DNA of 64,000 nucleotides from Planctomycetia bacterium (GTDB taxonomy: Bacteria > Planctomycetota > Planctomycetia > Gemmatales > HRBIN36). A program made the translations under genes and the position numbers. Below are positions 36,565 to 46,400 of the stretch, piece after piece; position 1 is the first letter of the stretch; each line of letters starts with the position of its first letter. The DNA is taken from the NCBI GenBank assembly GCA_016795155.1, contig JAEUIE010000003.1, positions 1-64,000 on the forward strand, written 5' to 3'. Under the pieces are notes generated by a model, which made no database searches, was not told the origin of the DNA, and saw nothing but the letters and a program-made list of their open reading frames with translations.

Positions 36565-37620
36565 TCAATCCCTGTTTTGTCTGCGATTCGCTATCTTCCT
36601 GGCACTCCACTGAGGTTCCGCATCAAGGTCGAGACTGGCAAAATCACCCTGATAATAAGATTCGACTGCTAGCGCAGCCATCGCAGCGTTATCGGTACAC
36701 CACTCCATGGGGGGGATTATTAGTTGGTAGCCGGCCTGGGTTGTCATATCGATCAGCGAGTTACGAAAAGACTGGTTGGCAGTGACCCCGCCGCCTACTG
36801 CCAGTGTCTTCAGGTTTTGCCGTTGAAGGGCCTGTTTGCACTTGGCTGTCAGGACATCGATAACGGCCCGTTGAAAACTGGCAGCAATGTCAGCGCGAAC
36901 TTGAGCAGTTATTGTTGTTCCAGTAGTTTCCAGATCACGCAGGCAATATCTGACCGCGGTCTTCAGGCCTGAAAAGCTGAAATCAAGCCGTTCTTCCCTC
37001 AGGAAACTTCGGGGAAAGTTGTAGGCAGAGCTATTGCCCGATCTGGCAGCACGTTCCACGTTCGGACCACCCGGAAAGCCCAGTCCTAATAGTGCAGAGA
37101 TCTTGTCGAATGCTTCGCCTGCAGCGTCGTCAATGGTGCCACCAAGGGGTCTACACTCCAGCGCGGAATCACATCGGAAAAGAGTGGTATGCCCACCACT
37201 GACAACCAGGCCGATACAGGGATAAATATTCCTTCGAGCAGCCAGGCGGCAGGCATAGAGATGTGCATCAATGTGACTCACTGCAATCAGGGGAATATTC
37301 AAAGACCATGCCAATGCCTTGGCAGCGGAGACACCTACCAGCAACGCACCGACCAGGCCAGGACGGTTCATAACCGCTACGGCTGAAATCTGTTGCAGTG
37401 AAACGCCTGCTTCCTGTAATGCTGCATTCAAGACTGGGAGGAGCTGCTTCAGATGTGAACGGGCTGCCACTTCTGGTACGACGCCCCCAAATCGAGCATG
37501 CAGCGGCATTTGGGAAGCCACTACACTCGAAAGTATGTTCGGCCCTGCTTCCGGAGTTCCTGCCTCAAAAATAGCAACAGCCGTTTCATCGCAGGAGGTT
37601 TCAAGGGATAGAAACAGCAT
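36565..37620 (-). CDS. tsaD: tRNA N6-threonylcarbamoyltransferase
   Basis: This 351-residue protein is TsaD, which transfers the threonylcarbamoyl group to A37 of tRNAs reading ANN codons. The N-terminal signature LSLETSCDETAVAI is present. The metal-binding pair is His116 and His120 in SHIDAHLYAC. The ASKHA ATPase-type motifs VSGGHTTLF and AVGGGVTANQSFR and the acidic IDDAAGEAFDK are all intact. It stands alone on the minus strand. Confidence 0.96.
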   Translation of the reverse strand: MLFLSLETSCDETAVAIFEAGTPEAGPNILSSVVASQMPLHARFGGVVPEVAARSHLKQLLPVLNAALQEAGVSLQQISAVAVMNRPGLVGALLVGVSAAKALAWSLNIPLIAVSHIDAHLYACRLAARRNIYPCIGLVVSGGHTTLFRCDSALECRPLGGTIDDAAGEAFDKISALLGLGFPGGPNVERAARSGNSSAYNFPRSFLREERLDFSFSGLKTAVRYCLRDLETTGTTITAQVRADIAASFQRAVIDVLTAKCKQALQRQNLKTLAVGGGVTANQSFRNSLIDMTTQAGYQLIIPPMEWCTDNAAMAALAVESYYQGDFASLDLDAEPQWSARKIANRRQNRD

Positions 37621-37764
37621 GGGGATTTAGACAATTGATGTGTTGAAGACAAAGTACAGCATAGGAACCGCAAGAATCTGACACTATGCTTCTTGCTAAC
37701 AGGGCGGTATTTTTCTATCGTTGGAAATATGAACATGACAATGGCTGAGGTGTCATAAAAGAAT

Positions 37765-37847
37765 GCCGAAGTGGCGGAATGGCAGACGCGACGGATTCAA
37801 AATCCGTTACTCGCAAGAGTGTGTGGGTTCAAGTCCCTCCTTCGGCA
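37765..37847 (+). tRNA. tRNA-Leu (anticodon CAA)
   Basis: An 83-base cloverleaf folds with acceptor stem GCCGAAG (37765-37771) pairing with CTTCGGC (37840-37846) and discriminator A. The anticodon stem ACGGA/TCCGT encloses loop TTCAAAA, so the anticodon is CAA, reading UUG. A long variable arm with CTCGCAAGAG and the T-loop GGTTCAAGTCC confirm a class II leucine tRNA. The CCA end is not encoded. Confidence 0.96.
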
Positions 37848-37850
37848 CTC

Positions 37851-37888
37851 AAAGCCCTGCAAATGATGCTGCAGGGCTTTGATTTTTT
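37851..37888 (+). terminator. Terminator of tRNA-Leu
   Basis: An 11-bp perfect stem (37851-37861 with 37870-37880) closes an 8-base loop and is followed by GATTTTTT. Confidence 0.88.
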
Positions 37889-37986
37889 AAATTAAAGTTT
37901 CGAAGCAAGTTGAAGTTTTCTATTGCCTAGCCTTAAATATTGTTCTAATTTACTCTTGTCAGAATCAACTTGGAGATTAGTCTTTT

Positions 37987-38811
37987 ATGCTCAAGCGTCT
38001 ACTTCTTTCGCTCGGATTTGCTTTTGGGTTAGGTTCTGCATCTTTTGCACAAACCATTATCATTGATTCCTTTACTTCGGGCACTCTCCCGAACGGCTAC
38101 AATTTCAATATCAGCCAGACAGGTTTAGGCAGTACCTCAGATAATCCAGGAGCTGTTCATGCAGCTTCGAGCGTGATCAATCCAATTGGAGGTGTTAACC
38201 AGGGGCAACGCATCGTTCGTGCTCACGTAACCGATGGTGACACCACACTGAATTTGAATAACAATATAGGCATTTCCAATCAGCTGAATGTTGCACTTGG
38301 TGCAGGTGCACAAGGACATTTTCATCTGTATTACGGTTACAGCAATTACAATCCCAACAATGCACCTAATGATCAAGCAGGAAATTATGCAGATCTTGGC
38401 AGGGATTTAACTGTGGGTGGCAATAATGTACTCCAGATTTCTGTTCTTGATCCAGATCATTCTGGCGCCATTGAAATCATGATTATGAGCCACCGCGGTA
38501 ATAACGGTGGTACTGAAGCATTGGCATTTGTGAGCAAACCATACACTTTTGGGCCTGGTGTACAGGTATTGACCTTTAACTATTCCGATTTTGTAGGCGT
38601 TGATTTTACACAGGTCGATCAAATCATCGTTCAACCTCAAGGTGATTTGCAAAGTGCAGCAGATCTAGGCTTGGATACATTTATATCTACGATTGCAGTA
38701 CCAGAGCCAACCACCTATGCCTTAATGGCTGGTGTGAGTCTCCTTGCTGGTGCAGGTTATTATCGTCGTCGTCAGATGGTGAAAAATGCATCGGAACAGG
38801 TGTTGGCATAA
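37987..38811 (+). CDS. PEP-CTERM sorting domain protein
   Basis: This 274-residue secreted protein has a signal peptide (MLKRLLLSLGFAFGLGSASFA, seen as a basic start, a hydrophobic core and an ASFA end). The C-terminus carries a PEP-CTERM sorting signal: VPEPTTYAL at about 238-246, a hydrophobic helix, then YYRRRQ. Such proteins are processed by an exosortase, which is not in this window. The middle region is Asn/Gly-rich beta-type sequence without a recognised enzyme domain. It is a single-gene unit bounded by the tRNA terminator and its own terminator at 38836. A surface or matrix role is likely, by family. Confidence 0.85.
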   Translation: MLKRLLLSLGFAFGLGSASFAQTIIIDSFTSGTLPNGYNFNISQTGLGSTSDNPGAVHAASSVINPIGGVNQGQRIVRAHVTDGDTTLNLNNNIGISNQLNVALGAGAQGHFHLYYGYSNYNPNNAPNDQAGNYADLGRDLTVGGNNVLQISVLDPDHSGAIEIMIMSHRGNNGGTEALAFVSKPYTFGPGVQVLTFNYSDFVGVDFTQVDQIIVQPQGDLQSAADLGLDTFISTIAVPEPTTYALMAGVSLLAGAGYYRRRQMVKNASEQVLA

Positions 38812-38835
38812 TTTAACATTGAATTCATTATAAAT

Positions 38836-38870
38836 GCCCGCGAACAACAGTTCGCGGGCTTTAATTTTTT
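38836..38870 (+). terminator. Terminator of the PEP-CTERM gene
   Basis: A 10-bp stem (38836-38845 with 38850-38859) closes an AACA loop and is followed by TTTAATTTTTT. Confidence 0.9.
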
Positions 38871-38887
38871 GGTACTACTTTGCGAAA

Positions 38888-40567
38888 TTACATTTCTCCA
38901 ACGCCTTCTTCAGCCAGGTTTTTCAGTTTGAGCAGGCCGCGTGCTTCGATCTGTCGCACTCGTTCCTTGGTAATTCCTTCACGCTGTCCGACCTGTTCCA
39001 GAGTCATACCACGTTCGCCGTTGATGCCATAACGTAGTTGCATGATCCGTCTTTCCCGGTCGTCCAGACGATCCAGAAGTTCATGTACCTGCCTTTTCTT
39101 GCTTTCGGCAGTAATCATTTCCCGCTGCTCATCCGTGCGATTATCTGCCACTCCATCGAATATTTCGTCGGAACCGGTCAGGAATCGATCCCGTTTGGTC
39201 TTTTCGTCTGGCAGACTCCGAGCATAGTTTTTCATGATAGCCCAAGAGGCATAAGTTGAGAACTTATTGCCCCGGCTGTAATCAAACTTCTCAACAGCTT
39301 TAATCAGGCTGAGATTGCCATCAGATAGAAGTTCATAGAAGTTATCCGTGGGCCGAGCATGTTTTTTGGCAATGGAAGCAACCAGGCGCATGTTGGCATT
39401 GATCAATTGATCCTTCACCTTTTGTGCCTGCTTGAGCAGTTCTTCCAGGCGATCCATGTCGGATGCTCGTGCCTTGTCTGGATCAATACTCTTCTGTAAC
39501 TGGCTTGCCTGATGTTTCAGGAAATTCATCTTGCGGAAAAGATGTTGTTCCTGTTCCTTTGAAAGCAATGGAGTTGAATACAGGGGAAGCAACTCGGCAG
39601 GTACGCCTGCATGGTTCTGAGCCAAGAGCTTAGCCTGAGCGAGCTGATATTCTGCCTGCTGAGGCATATTGCCCAGAATTTCAGATGCCTTTTTGGCATT
39701 TGCCTGTTCCAATTCCGGTGAGCTTATGTACGAGACTGGCTCCTTCAACAGGCGATGAGCACGTACTTCATTGACGATTCGCAAAACCGCAGTTCTGGTT
39801 CGCTGGAACTTGCTGGCCAGTGCTTCCACAGAGATGCCCCGTCGGAAGGAACTATAAATAGCTGAACGATCATCATCCTTGATCTGGGCTCGCTGCTGTG
39901 GAAAAACCTGATCAGGCTGAGTTTGATCATGACGTTTGATCGTGTAGCGCACCGCTTCGACCGAGCGACCAAACTTCTTGGCTACTCGTCGGCAGATATC
40001 CATGAAGCGGTTTGGATTAGCTTTGGCCAATCGGCGAGCACGATTCAGGATGGCTGAACGTTCTTCATCGGACATTTGTGAAAAGCGAGCGCCTTTTTCG
40101 ACATCGTCCTTGTGCTGTTCCAGGAACCGGCTCAGCAGAGATTGTCGAACAGCAACTTTGCGACGACCGTTGCATAGAACCTTGCGAGTCACCAGACCTT
40201 TATCACGCCAGCGACTGACAGTCTTAGTGGAAACTTTGAGATTCTTGCTGACTTGGTCTAACGTCAACATCGGTTCGGAGAGATTATCCGCCGGTACTGG
40301 TGGAACCGTTTCGTTGAGATCTTCAATGAACAGATGCAGATCGTGTTCAAGTTCGGCACTGTCAATGAGCAATTGAGGATTGGCATCCGTTCGGAAACCG
40401 GTGATGCGGAAGCAAACGTATTGATAGGGGTATTGCTTGCCGGGAATGATTTCCGTCAGGAGTTTTTCAATGCGGTCGAGTTGTCCCAGCCGTTTTTCAA
40501 CAGGTGCAAAACGTACCTGCTGATCTTTCAGTTGTCGAAGTGCAGGATGTCGATAGTCCTTCATCAT
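38888..40567 (-). CDS. Sigma-70 family factor with long N-terminal helix-turn-helix extension
   Basis: This 559-residue protein ends with a complete sigma-70 core. Region 2 is seen in ELLSDGNLSLIKAVEKFDYS and FSTYASWAIMKNYARSL; region 4 in MTLEQVGQREGITKERVRQI near the C-terminus. The first ~330 residues are not sigma regions 1.1-1.2. They include a MerR/excisionase-like helix-turn-helix at about 100-135 (LTLDQVSKNLKVSTKTVSRW, then KGLVTRKVL) and two further possible helix-turn-helix segments (RVAKKFGRSVEAVRYTIKRH; VEALASKFQRTRTAVLRIV). Such extended sigma factors occur in planctomycetes. It may recognise a dedicated promoter class; the target is unknown. It is not next to an anti-sigma gene. 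Confidence 0.88.
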   Translation of the reverse strand: MMKDYRHPALRQLKDQQVRFAPVEKRLGQLDRIEKLLTEIIPGKQYPYQYVCFRITGFRTDANPQLLIDSAELEHDLHLFIEDLNETVPPVPADNLSEPMLTLDQVSKNLKVSTKTVSRWRDKGLVTRKVLCNGRRKVAVRQSLLSRFLEQHKDDVEKGARFSQMSDEERSAILNRARRLAKANPNRFMDICRRVAKKFGRSVEAVRYTIKRHDQTQPDQVFPQQRAQIKDDDRSAIYSSFRRGISVEALASKFQRTRTAVLRIVNEVRAHRLLKEPVSYISSPELEQANAKKASEILGNMPQQAEYQLAQAKLLAQNHAGVPAELLPLYSTPLLSKEQEQHLFRKMNFLKHQASQLQKSIDPDKARASDMDRLEELLKQAQKVKDQLINANMRLVASIAKKHARPTDNFYELLSDGNLSLIKAVEKFDYSRGNKFSTYASWAIMKNYARSLPDEKTKRDRFLTGSDEIFDGVADNRTDEQREMITAESKKRQVHELLDRLDDRERRIMQLRYGINGERGMTLEQVGQREGITKERVRQIEARGLLKLKNLAEEGVGEM

Positions 40568-41091
40568 GGGTTGAACCCTTTATAATAACGACGTCACTAG
40601 GGTGAGCGTCGGTTGAAATTGCAGCCAGAATAGCGAGAGACTTGTTGTTAGATGAGCCTGAGGGTATTGATATACCAGGCCCTAATAGTTATTCGTTCGA
40701 GGGCTAACAGGTTGCGCGATTCTCATCAAGTTTTCGGTATTGAGTTGCCGATACTTGTGGATCGCTTTCAGTTAGACACCAGAGTGCCAAAAAAGTTCTC
40801 TGAAACAGGTGCATCACGTAACTCCCGGTAGAATACAGGATTACGATCCCTGAACGATGCGTTGTCGGGTGAAATTCCCGCAGCACAATGAAATACAATG
40901 CAAGCTTCGCGCCAAATCATCCAAAACCACCCAGAAGCTGATTTTTCCAGCAGATCATGACCTGCCTGCATCAACAAGGCAAACTGTAACGGTTCTGATG
41001 CAGGACTTTTTCCGATGTCAATCGCAGAGTTGACTTGGCTGTGTATACTGGTGTGGACACTTTTACACTGACTGGTCATATTTTCAAAATC
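40568..41091. other. Gap upstream of the sigma factor gene
   Basis: These 524 bases separate the divergent sigma-factor gene and the secreted hypothetical gene. They hold no recognised RNA or repeat. A weak minus-strand ORF (40768-41115) is listed separately as doubtful. Promoters for both flanking genes should lie here; I could not assign them. Confidence 0.5.
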
Positions 41092-41115
41092 ATGCTGCAA
41101 TTCAAGTTCATTCAT
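40768..41115 (-). CDS. Doubtful small ORF
   Basis: A 115-residue minus-strand ORF fills most of the gap. Its second half (from an internal Met at 40971) looks fairly protein-like, with GWFWMIWREACIVF and RDRNPVFYRELRDAP. No ribosome-binding site is visible for either start, and the 5' end overlaps the signal-peptide region of the opposite gene. It could be a real small gene, a decayed gene or chance. Confidence 0.25.
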   Translation of the reverse strand: MNELELQHDFENMTSQCKSVHTSIHSQVNSAIDIGKSPASEPLQFALLMQAGHDLLEKSASGWFWMIWREACIVFHCAAGISPDNASFRDRNPVFYRELRDAPVSENFFGTLVSN

Positions 41116-42408
41116 GCATCTGGTCGATATTGCACACTTGGTGTTGCAATGTGGTGCATGCTGCTGACGACCTTAAGCAAACTGCCAGAACAGGAAAAAA
41201 TCACTCTACGTGAAAGTTATCGAGTGGGTGATTTGTACCAGGTAGAAACAGCAACTGAACAGACCGGTGTTCTTGATACCATCCCCGATCCTCAACAACC
41301 CAACCTGCCAAAACGGCTTGCCAAAACTGGCAAGGCAAAAAGTCAGTATGTTGAAAAGGTCTTATCACTTGATTCGGAGCGATTAGCCAGCAAAACCATT
41401 CGTCGCTATTCGATTCTCGAAGCGGAGCAGACTATAGGTTCTGACGTGACTCAAGCTCGATTACGTCGATCCATACAGCACATTGTGCTGGATCGTGGAA
41501 GTCAGGCGGTTACATTTTCACCTGATGGCCCGTTACTCCTGGGTGAGTTGGAACAGGCTCGGACCGATATCTACCTTCCACGTCTTGCCGGTCTGTTACC
41601 AAACTCGACAGTCAGCCAAGGCGACTCATGGAAAGTCAGTAACCCAGCTATTCTGGAATTGACTGATCTACAGCAAATACAAACCGGTTCACTGGAATGT
41701 ACTCTCACCAAGATTGAGGATGGCCAGGCAATAATCAGGTTTTCTGGTCAGGTATCGGGTACAACGCCGATGGGCAGCAATCAGCAGACGATTCAAGGGC
41801 ATTATCGGTTTGATATCAAATTGCAGAAAATTATCTCGCTACAGTTTGAAGTTACCAGCCTGCTGAGAGATAAGCAGCAGAAACAGGTAGGAGACATTAC
41901 AGCAAAGTTTCAATTAACCCGACAGTTTGCTGGCCTGCAAGAAATAGACGGATCACGCTTGAAGCTGGAACCTGACGAGGACAACACTCTGCTGCTGGTG
42001 CAAGAGCCACGACTGGGGCTGGAACTGGTTCACTCACGTCGATGGGTACCACGCCCGGTAAATGATAAATCGTGGATCATCGATGGGCCTTCAGGATCAG
42101 GATTAACCATTCAGTTTGAACCAGCTCAGAATATTCCCGCAGGAGAAAGTGTACGCAAACAGATTGAGTCAACGTTGATGCGTGCTGCAGATCGTCTCAA
42201 ACCTCTGCCCGATCCGCCTTCGTTTGGAGATACTGTCCGTTACAGTTGGAGTGGATCACAGAACGGCAAGGAATTTGTATTCGAATACTACCTGTGGAAA
42301 CAAGGCAGTCGTGGTGCAATCATCGCAGGTCGATATTTTGCTCCAGAAGCAGGACTTGCTATCAAGGATGCAGAACGAATGATTAAAAGTTTGAAACTTG
42401 CACAGTAA
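41092..42408 (+). CDS. Secreted hypothetical protein
   Basis: This 438-residue protein is not recognised. An N-terminal hydrophobic stretch (about residues 10-30) suggests a signal peptide. The body is beta-rich and contains PNSTVSQGDSWKVSN followed by segments such as GHYRFDIKLQKIISLQFEV, a pattern seen in planctomycete secreted proteins with a DUF6263-like look, but I cannot name the family with confidence. The start at 41092 is favoured because the ORF's earlier ATG (41035) would place charged residues before the signal peptide. Confidence 0.65.
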   Translation: MLQFKFIHASGRYCTLGVAMWCMLLTTLSKLPEQEKITLRESYRVGDLYQVETATEQTGVLDTIPDPQQPNLPKRLAKTGKAKSQYVEKVLSLDSERLASKTIRRYSILEAEQTIGSDVTQARLRRSIQHIVLDRGSQAVTFSPDGPLLLGELEQARTDIYLPRLAGLLPNSTVSQGDSWKVSNPAILELTDLQQIQTGSLECTLTKIEDGQAIIRFSGQVSGTTPMGSNQQTIQGHYRFDIKLQKIISLQFEVTSLLRDKQQKQVGDITAKFQLTRQFAGLQEIDGSRLKLEPDEDNTLLLVQEPRLGLELVHSRRWVPRPVNDKSWIIDGPSGSGLTIQFEPAQNIPAGESVRKQIESTLMRAADRLKPLPDPPSFGDTVRYSWSGSQNGKEFVFEYYLWKQGSRGAIIAGRYFAPEAGLAIKDAERMIKSLKLAQ

Positions 42409-42431
42409 TACAACGTAATGGTCACATTTTA

Positions 42432-43310
42432 TTAATGCAGTACATATTCATCCCATGCTTGGCGAAGTTGAGTGAATATTGGCCCATGAAGTGGTAATGT
42501 TCTGTCTTCGAACAATCCAATCGGTGCAATGCCATAGGGGGTACTGGACAGGAAAGCTTCCTCTGCCTCTCCAATATCCTTTTCAGTTAGATCAGTTTCC
42601 TCAAAATGGATGCCACATAGCTGACAAAGTTCTTCAGTCACCTGCAGGCTGATGCCATGGAGTATGTTGTTTCGACGGGGTGAATAGACTTTGCCTTGAC
42701 TAACCAATAACACGTTAGCGCTGGCTGTCTCGGTGAAATGCCCTTGTGAATCTAAAAGCAGTGCCTGAGCCTGTGGATGGCGGGATTTAATTTCGCGTTC
42801 AGCCATCCACCAATGGATTCTGCTACGTTGCTTGATCTGTGGCGAGATGACAGATGCTGGAACACTTTGCGTGGTACGAGATAGCATTACCGTTGCCCCC
42901 TGCGTGTAGTAAAGGGAAAATCGCTCCGTCTGTAATGGATAACTGTAAGCCAGGAAATGGGGCTGGGCTTCCATCAAACCACCTGGCCTACCAAGAAAAT
43001 AACCAACATCGCCGGGAGTTAGCAACCAAGTGAGGGTCCATTCAGCCGCAGGAAGTTGTTTCCTGTTGCGTTCAAGAAGTTCTTGCAGGATCGCTCCGAT
43101 TCTTTCGAAGGAATATGGGACCGGCATACCCACCAGGCTGGCACTTCGAAAGAATCGGTGAAGATGATCGTACAGTCGAAACGGCTTTTGACGATAGGTT
43201 CGACATTGATCGGTGATAGTTGCACCGAAGGTAAAACCAGCATCAGCGGGACTCAGTATAACCTGATCCAAGGGCAGAAAATGATCATGTTCAAATGCCC
43301 AGAACGTCAT
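42432..43310 (-). CDS. Class IV aminotransferase
   Basis: This 292-residue PLP enzyme belongs to the fold-type IV family (branched-chain aminotransferase, D-amino acid aminotransferase, aminodeoxychorismate lyase). The PLP lysine is in SPQIKQRSR. Other family marks are LSPADAGFTFGATITD at the start, FTETASANVLLVSQGKV, and the C-terminal EEAFLSSTPYGIAPIG. Substrate cannot be assigned from sequence by eye. Start at 43310 is chosen because the longer ORF to 43349 would begin inside the terminator hairpin of the upstream gene. The terminator upstream separates it from the subtilase gene. Confidence 0.85.
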   Translation of the reverse strand: MTFWAFEHDHFLPLDQVILSPADAGFTFGATITDQCRTYRQKPFRLYDHLHRFFRSASLVGMPVPYSFERIGAILQELLERNRKQLPAAEWTLTWLLTPGDVGYFLGRPGGLMEAQPHFLAYSYPLQTERFSLYYTQGATVMLSRTTQSVPASVISPQIKQRSRIHWWMAEREIKSRHPQAQALLLDSQGHFTETASANVLLVSQGKVYSPRRNNILHGISLQVTEELCQLCGIHFEETDLTEKDIGEAEEAFLSSTPYGIAPIGLFEDRTLPLHGPIFTQLRQAWDEYVLH

Positions 43311-43341
43311 GTGAATGCAACGGGAAGTACATTGAAAACAC

Positions 43342-43379
43342 AAACCCACAGACCAAATCTATGGGTGGTCTGTGGGTTT
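43342..43379 (-). terminator. Terminator of the giant subtilase gene
   Basis: A 14-bp perfect stem (43342-43355 with 43366-43379) closes a 10-base loop. On the minus strand it is followed by a T-rich run (TTTGTGTTTTC read across the stem end). It lies 24 bases after the subtilase stop. Confidence 0.85.
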
Positions 43380-43402
43380 GTTGTATGAACTGTTTTCAGG
43401 CA

Positions 43403-46400
43403 TTAGAATGGAGGTGGAACGACTAATCCTTTCTTAGCCAGAGCTGCAGTGAACAAGCCACCTTTGAAGTCGTTACCATAGTTGAAATCACTGGTACCGA
43501 ACATCTCGAGCAGCGTTGTCGCATCATATATACGTGCTCTACTATTCAAACTGGTATTGGAGTTGGCAATACCTACAACAATGTCGAGTACCCCGTCGCC
43601 GTTAATATCACCAACAGCTACGCGTGCAGGGCCTGTGGTATTGGCAATCGTCAAATTCCGAGTAGGTTTGGACGTGTTGCCGTAGAAAATGCGTACTTGC
43701 CCATTTGCGTTGGCAGCTGCACCGGTTATGATGTCAGCCTTTCCATCACCATCCAAATCCCCCACTGCGACAAAGACACCGCCTGCAGGCATGGTGGTAT
43801 AGGCATTAAAGCTGCGTAATCGTCCTGCAGTAGCAGTACTCGCGGCGGGGTTGTAAACCTGAACTACCGGCGTAGTAGAACCTCGCGAGACAATAATGTC
43901 ATCGCGACCATCGCCGTTGACATCACCTGATGCAACGCGCACACCGCCCGTGAACGGTGTGAAGCCTCCTCGCCACCCAGCGAACTGTGCGCCGTTGATC
44001 CCGTTATAGGATCTGAACCAGGGCTGGCTTGATCCGGGATTGGCATCAGCGCCAGCAAGCAGATCCAGGGTACCATCTTTGTTGAGGTCGCCTACTGCAA
44101 CATTAATTCCACCACGATATGTCGGGGCAAATGGCAGTATACCAGTTCCCAGAATTCCACTGAACTGATTTCCAGTAACGCCATCAAATACTCTAATTCC
44201 AGGTACTTCTCCTGAACCCGTATGGGGACCGGGTGCAGTGATGATATCGGGTATACCATCGCCATTCAGATCACCGGTTGCAACTCTTACACCGCCAGTG
44301 AAACTAGTCCCATACGGATTCAACGTAAATATTACCTGTCCCGTTTCGCCAGTCATCACTTTGAGTTCGCCACCATTATCCTGTCCAAGAATAATGCGAC
44401 GTGCCGGGTTTGATGGAGGCGGAGGAGGCGAACCGACTGTAAGAGTTACGGTAGCGATGTTACTTAAAGCAATTCCGTCGCTGGCTCGATAGGTGAAGGA
44501 GTCCGTGCCCTGGAACCCTGGCAATGGTGTATAGCTGAAACTACCATTGGGATTGAGAAACAGAGAACCATTTAGCGGGCCAACAACCAATGATGCTGTC
44601 AGCAGGTTGCCATCAGGGTCACTATCATTCAGAAGAACGCCAGGTGCGCTCTGGAAGAAATTGATGTCTGAAGGCAGGCTATAAGCATCGTTGTTGGCAA
44701 CAGGCGCTCGATTAAGCGAGAATACAGAAATGGTGACTGTGGCAGGTTCACTGAAACCAACACCATCACTTACTCGGTAGCTAAAAGAATCTACGCCGAT
44801 GAAGCCATTGAATGCCGTATAAGTAAAACTGCCATCCGGATTGAGTTGTGCAGTGCCATTCAATGGTTGAGAAAGCAAAAGTGCAGTGAGCGGACCTGCA
44901 TTTGGTGTAGAATCATTTGCCAGTACACCAGGCGCAAGCACATTGAGGGTTGGCTGGAATGTAGTGTACGAATCATCTAATGCATGTGGTGTATCTTGAA
45001 CGGTGATGGTGACAGTAGACAGATTTCCGGTCAGCATACCGTCGAAGGAACGATAGGTAAATGAATCGATGCCTACAAAGCCAGGGTTGGGAACATATTT
45101 GATATAGCCATTTTCTGCAAAAGTAAGTGTGCCATTGGATGGGGAACTGACTAAATGAGCTTTGAGAACATCGCCAAACAATGGAGTATCAACATCGTAA
45201 TCGTTTTGCAGAATACCAGGGTAAAAAAGTTCCAGGATGTTATTGCGGAGAATGGTGAAGTCATCCGGAACAGTAGTTGGCCGACGATCTACACGGATTG
45301 TTACGGTCCCAAGATTCCCGATTTGGTCAGGATTGCTTAAATTGAAGTACGGATCATTCCCACGGAATGTGAAAGAATCAATTCCAAAGAATCCTGGATT
45401 AGGCGTATAGGTGTAAGAACCATTGGGACTGAGGTTGAGAACTCCGTTGGTAGTTGAACTTACCAGGTTTGCTGTGAATACATCATTATCAAAGTCTGTT
45501 GCGCCACTTAGTGCATTCCCTGAAAGTGGAACACCGATTTCGGTAAAGACATTGGCACTTTGTACTACAGGTGGGGTATTTAACCGCAGATTGACTGTTG
45601 CCGGAGCACTGAAACCCTGTCCATCGTAAGTTCGGTATTGAAACGAATCGAGTCCTGAAGCGAGTGTGGGAAGGAAGGTAAAACTGCCGTTGGCACTAAG
45701 GTTCAAGGTGCCATAGTTGGGAGCGGACAGTAGCGAAGCGGTCAAGTTGCCAAAGGGTGTATCGACATCAAAATCATTACTCAATAAGCCAGGAGCATTT
45801 AGAGTAAAAAGGCGACCCGGTCGTGTGATGTAAATGCCATCATTGATGGCAGTTGGTGCATCATTCACAGAAGCGATGTTGATGTTTACCGTGGCCATGC
45901 TGGTACCGAATGAATTCGTGGCCATGTAGGTGAAACTATCGGAACCAAAAAAGTTGAGATCAGGTAAGTAAGTGAAAGAACCGGAAGGATTGAAGAATAG
46001 AGTACCATGGGAAACATTAGAAATTAGTTGTGCCGAAGTGGCGAATGCATCGTTGCCGAGCACACCCGGTGCATTGACAAAAAGTGGATTATCTTCGTTG
46101 ATAAAGTAGTTATCGTTTGTGGCAACGGGAGGCGTTGCAAGGATTTCTCCGTAGAAATCGAGGCTGAATGAATTCAGCACTCCTTCGTCTAGGCCAACTG
46201 TATCAATGATCTGTAAAGTCCATGTCCCAACGGGGCTTTCACCCCAGTTGCGAACGGTCATGAATTTCCAATTAGACAAATCATCAATGCTGTCTGAAGG
46301 ACGGGGTTCCACTACTGATACAGTTCCAGATGGTGACGTTAGAATGTACTTCAGATCACCGCGCCATGTATGTGAAACATCGACCGTGAATTCTACATGC

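Noticed and set aside
22880-37708. Identical 13-mer CTAACAGGGCGGT at 22880-22892 and 37696-37708
   Set aside because: No wider similarity in the flanks; a 13-base match in 64 kb can occur by chance.
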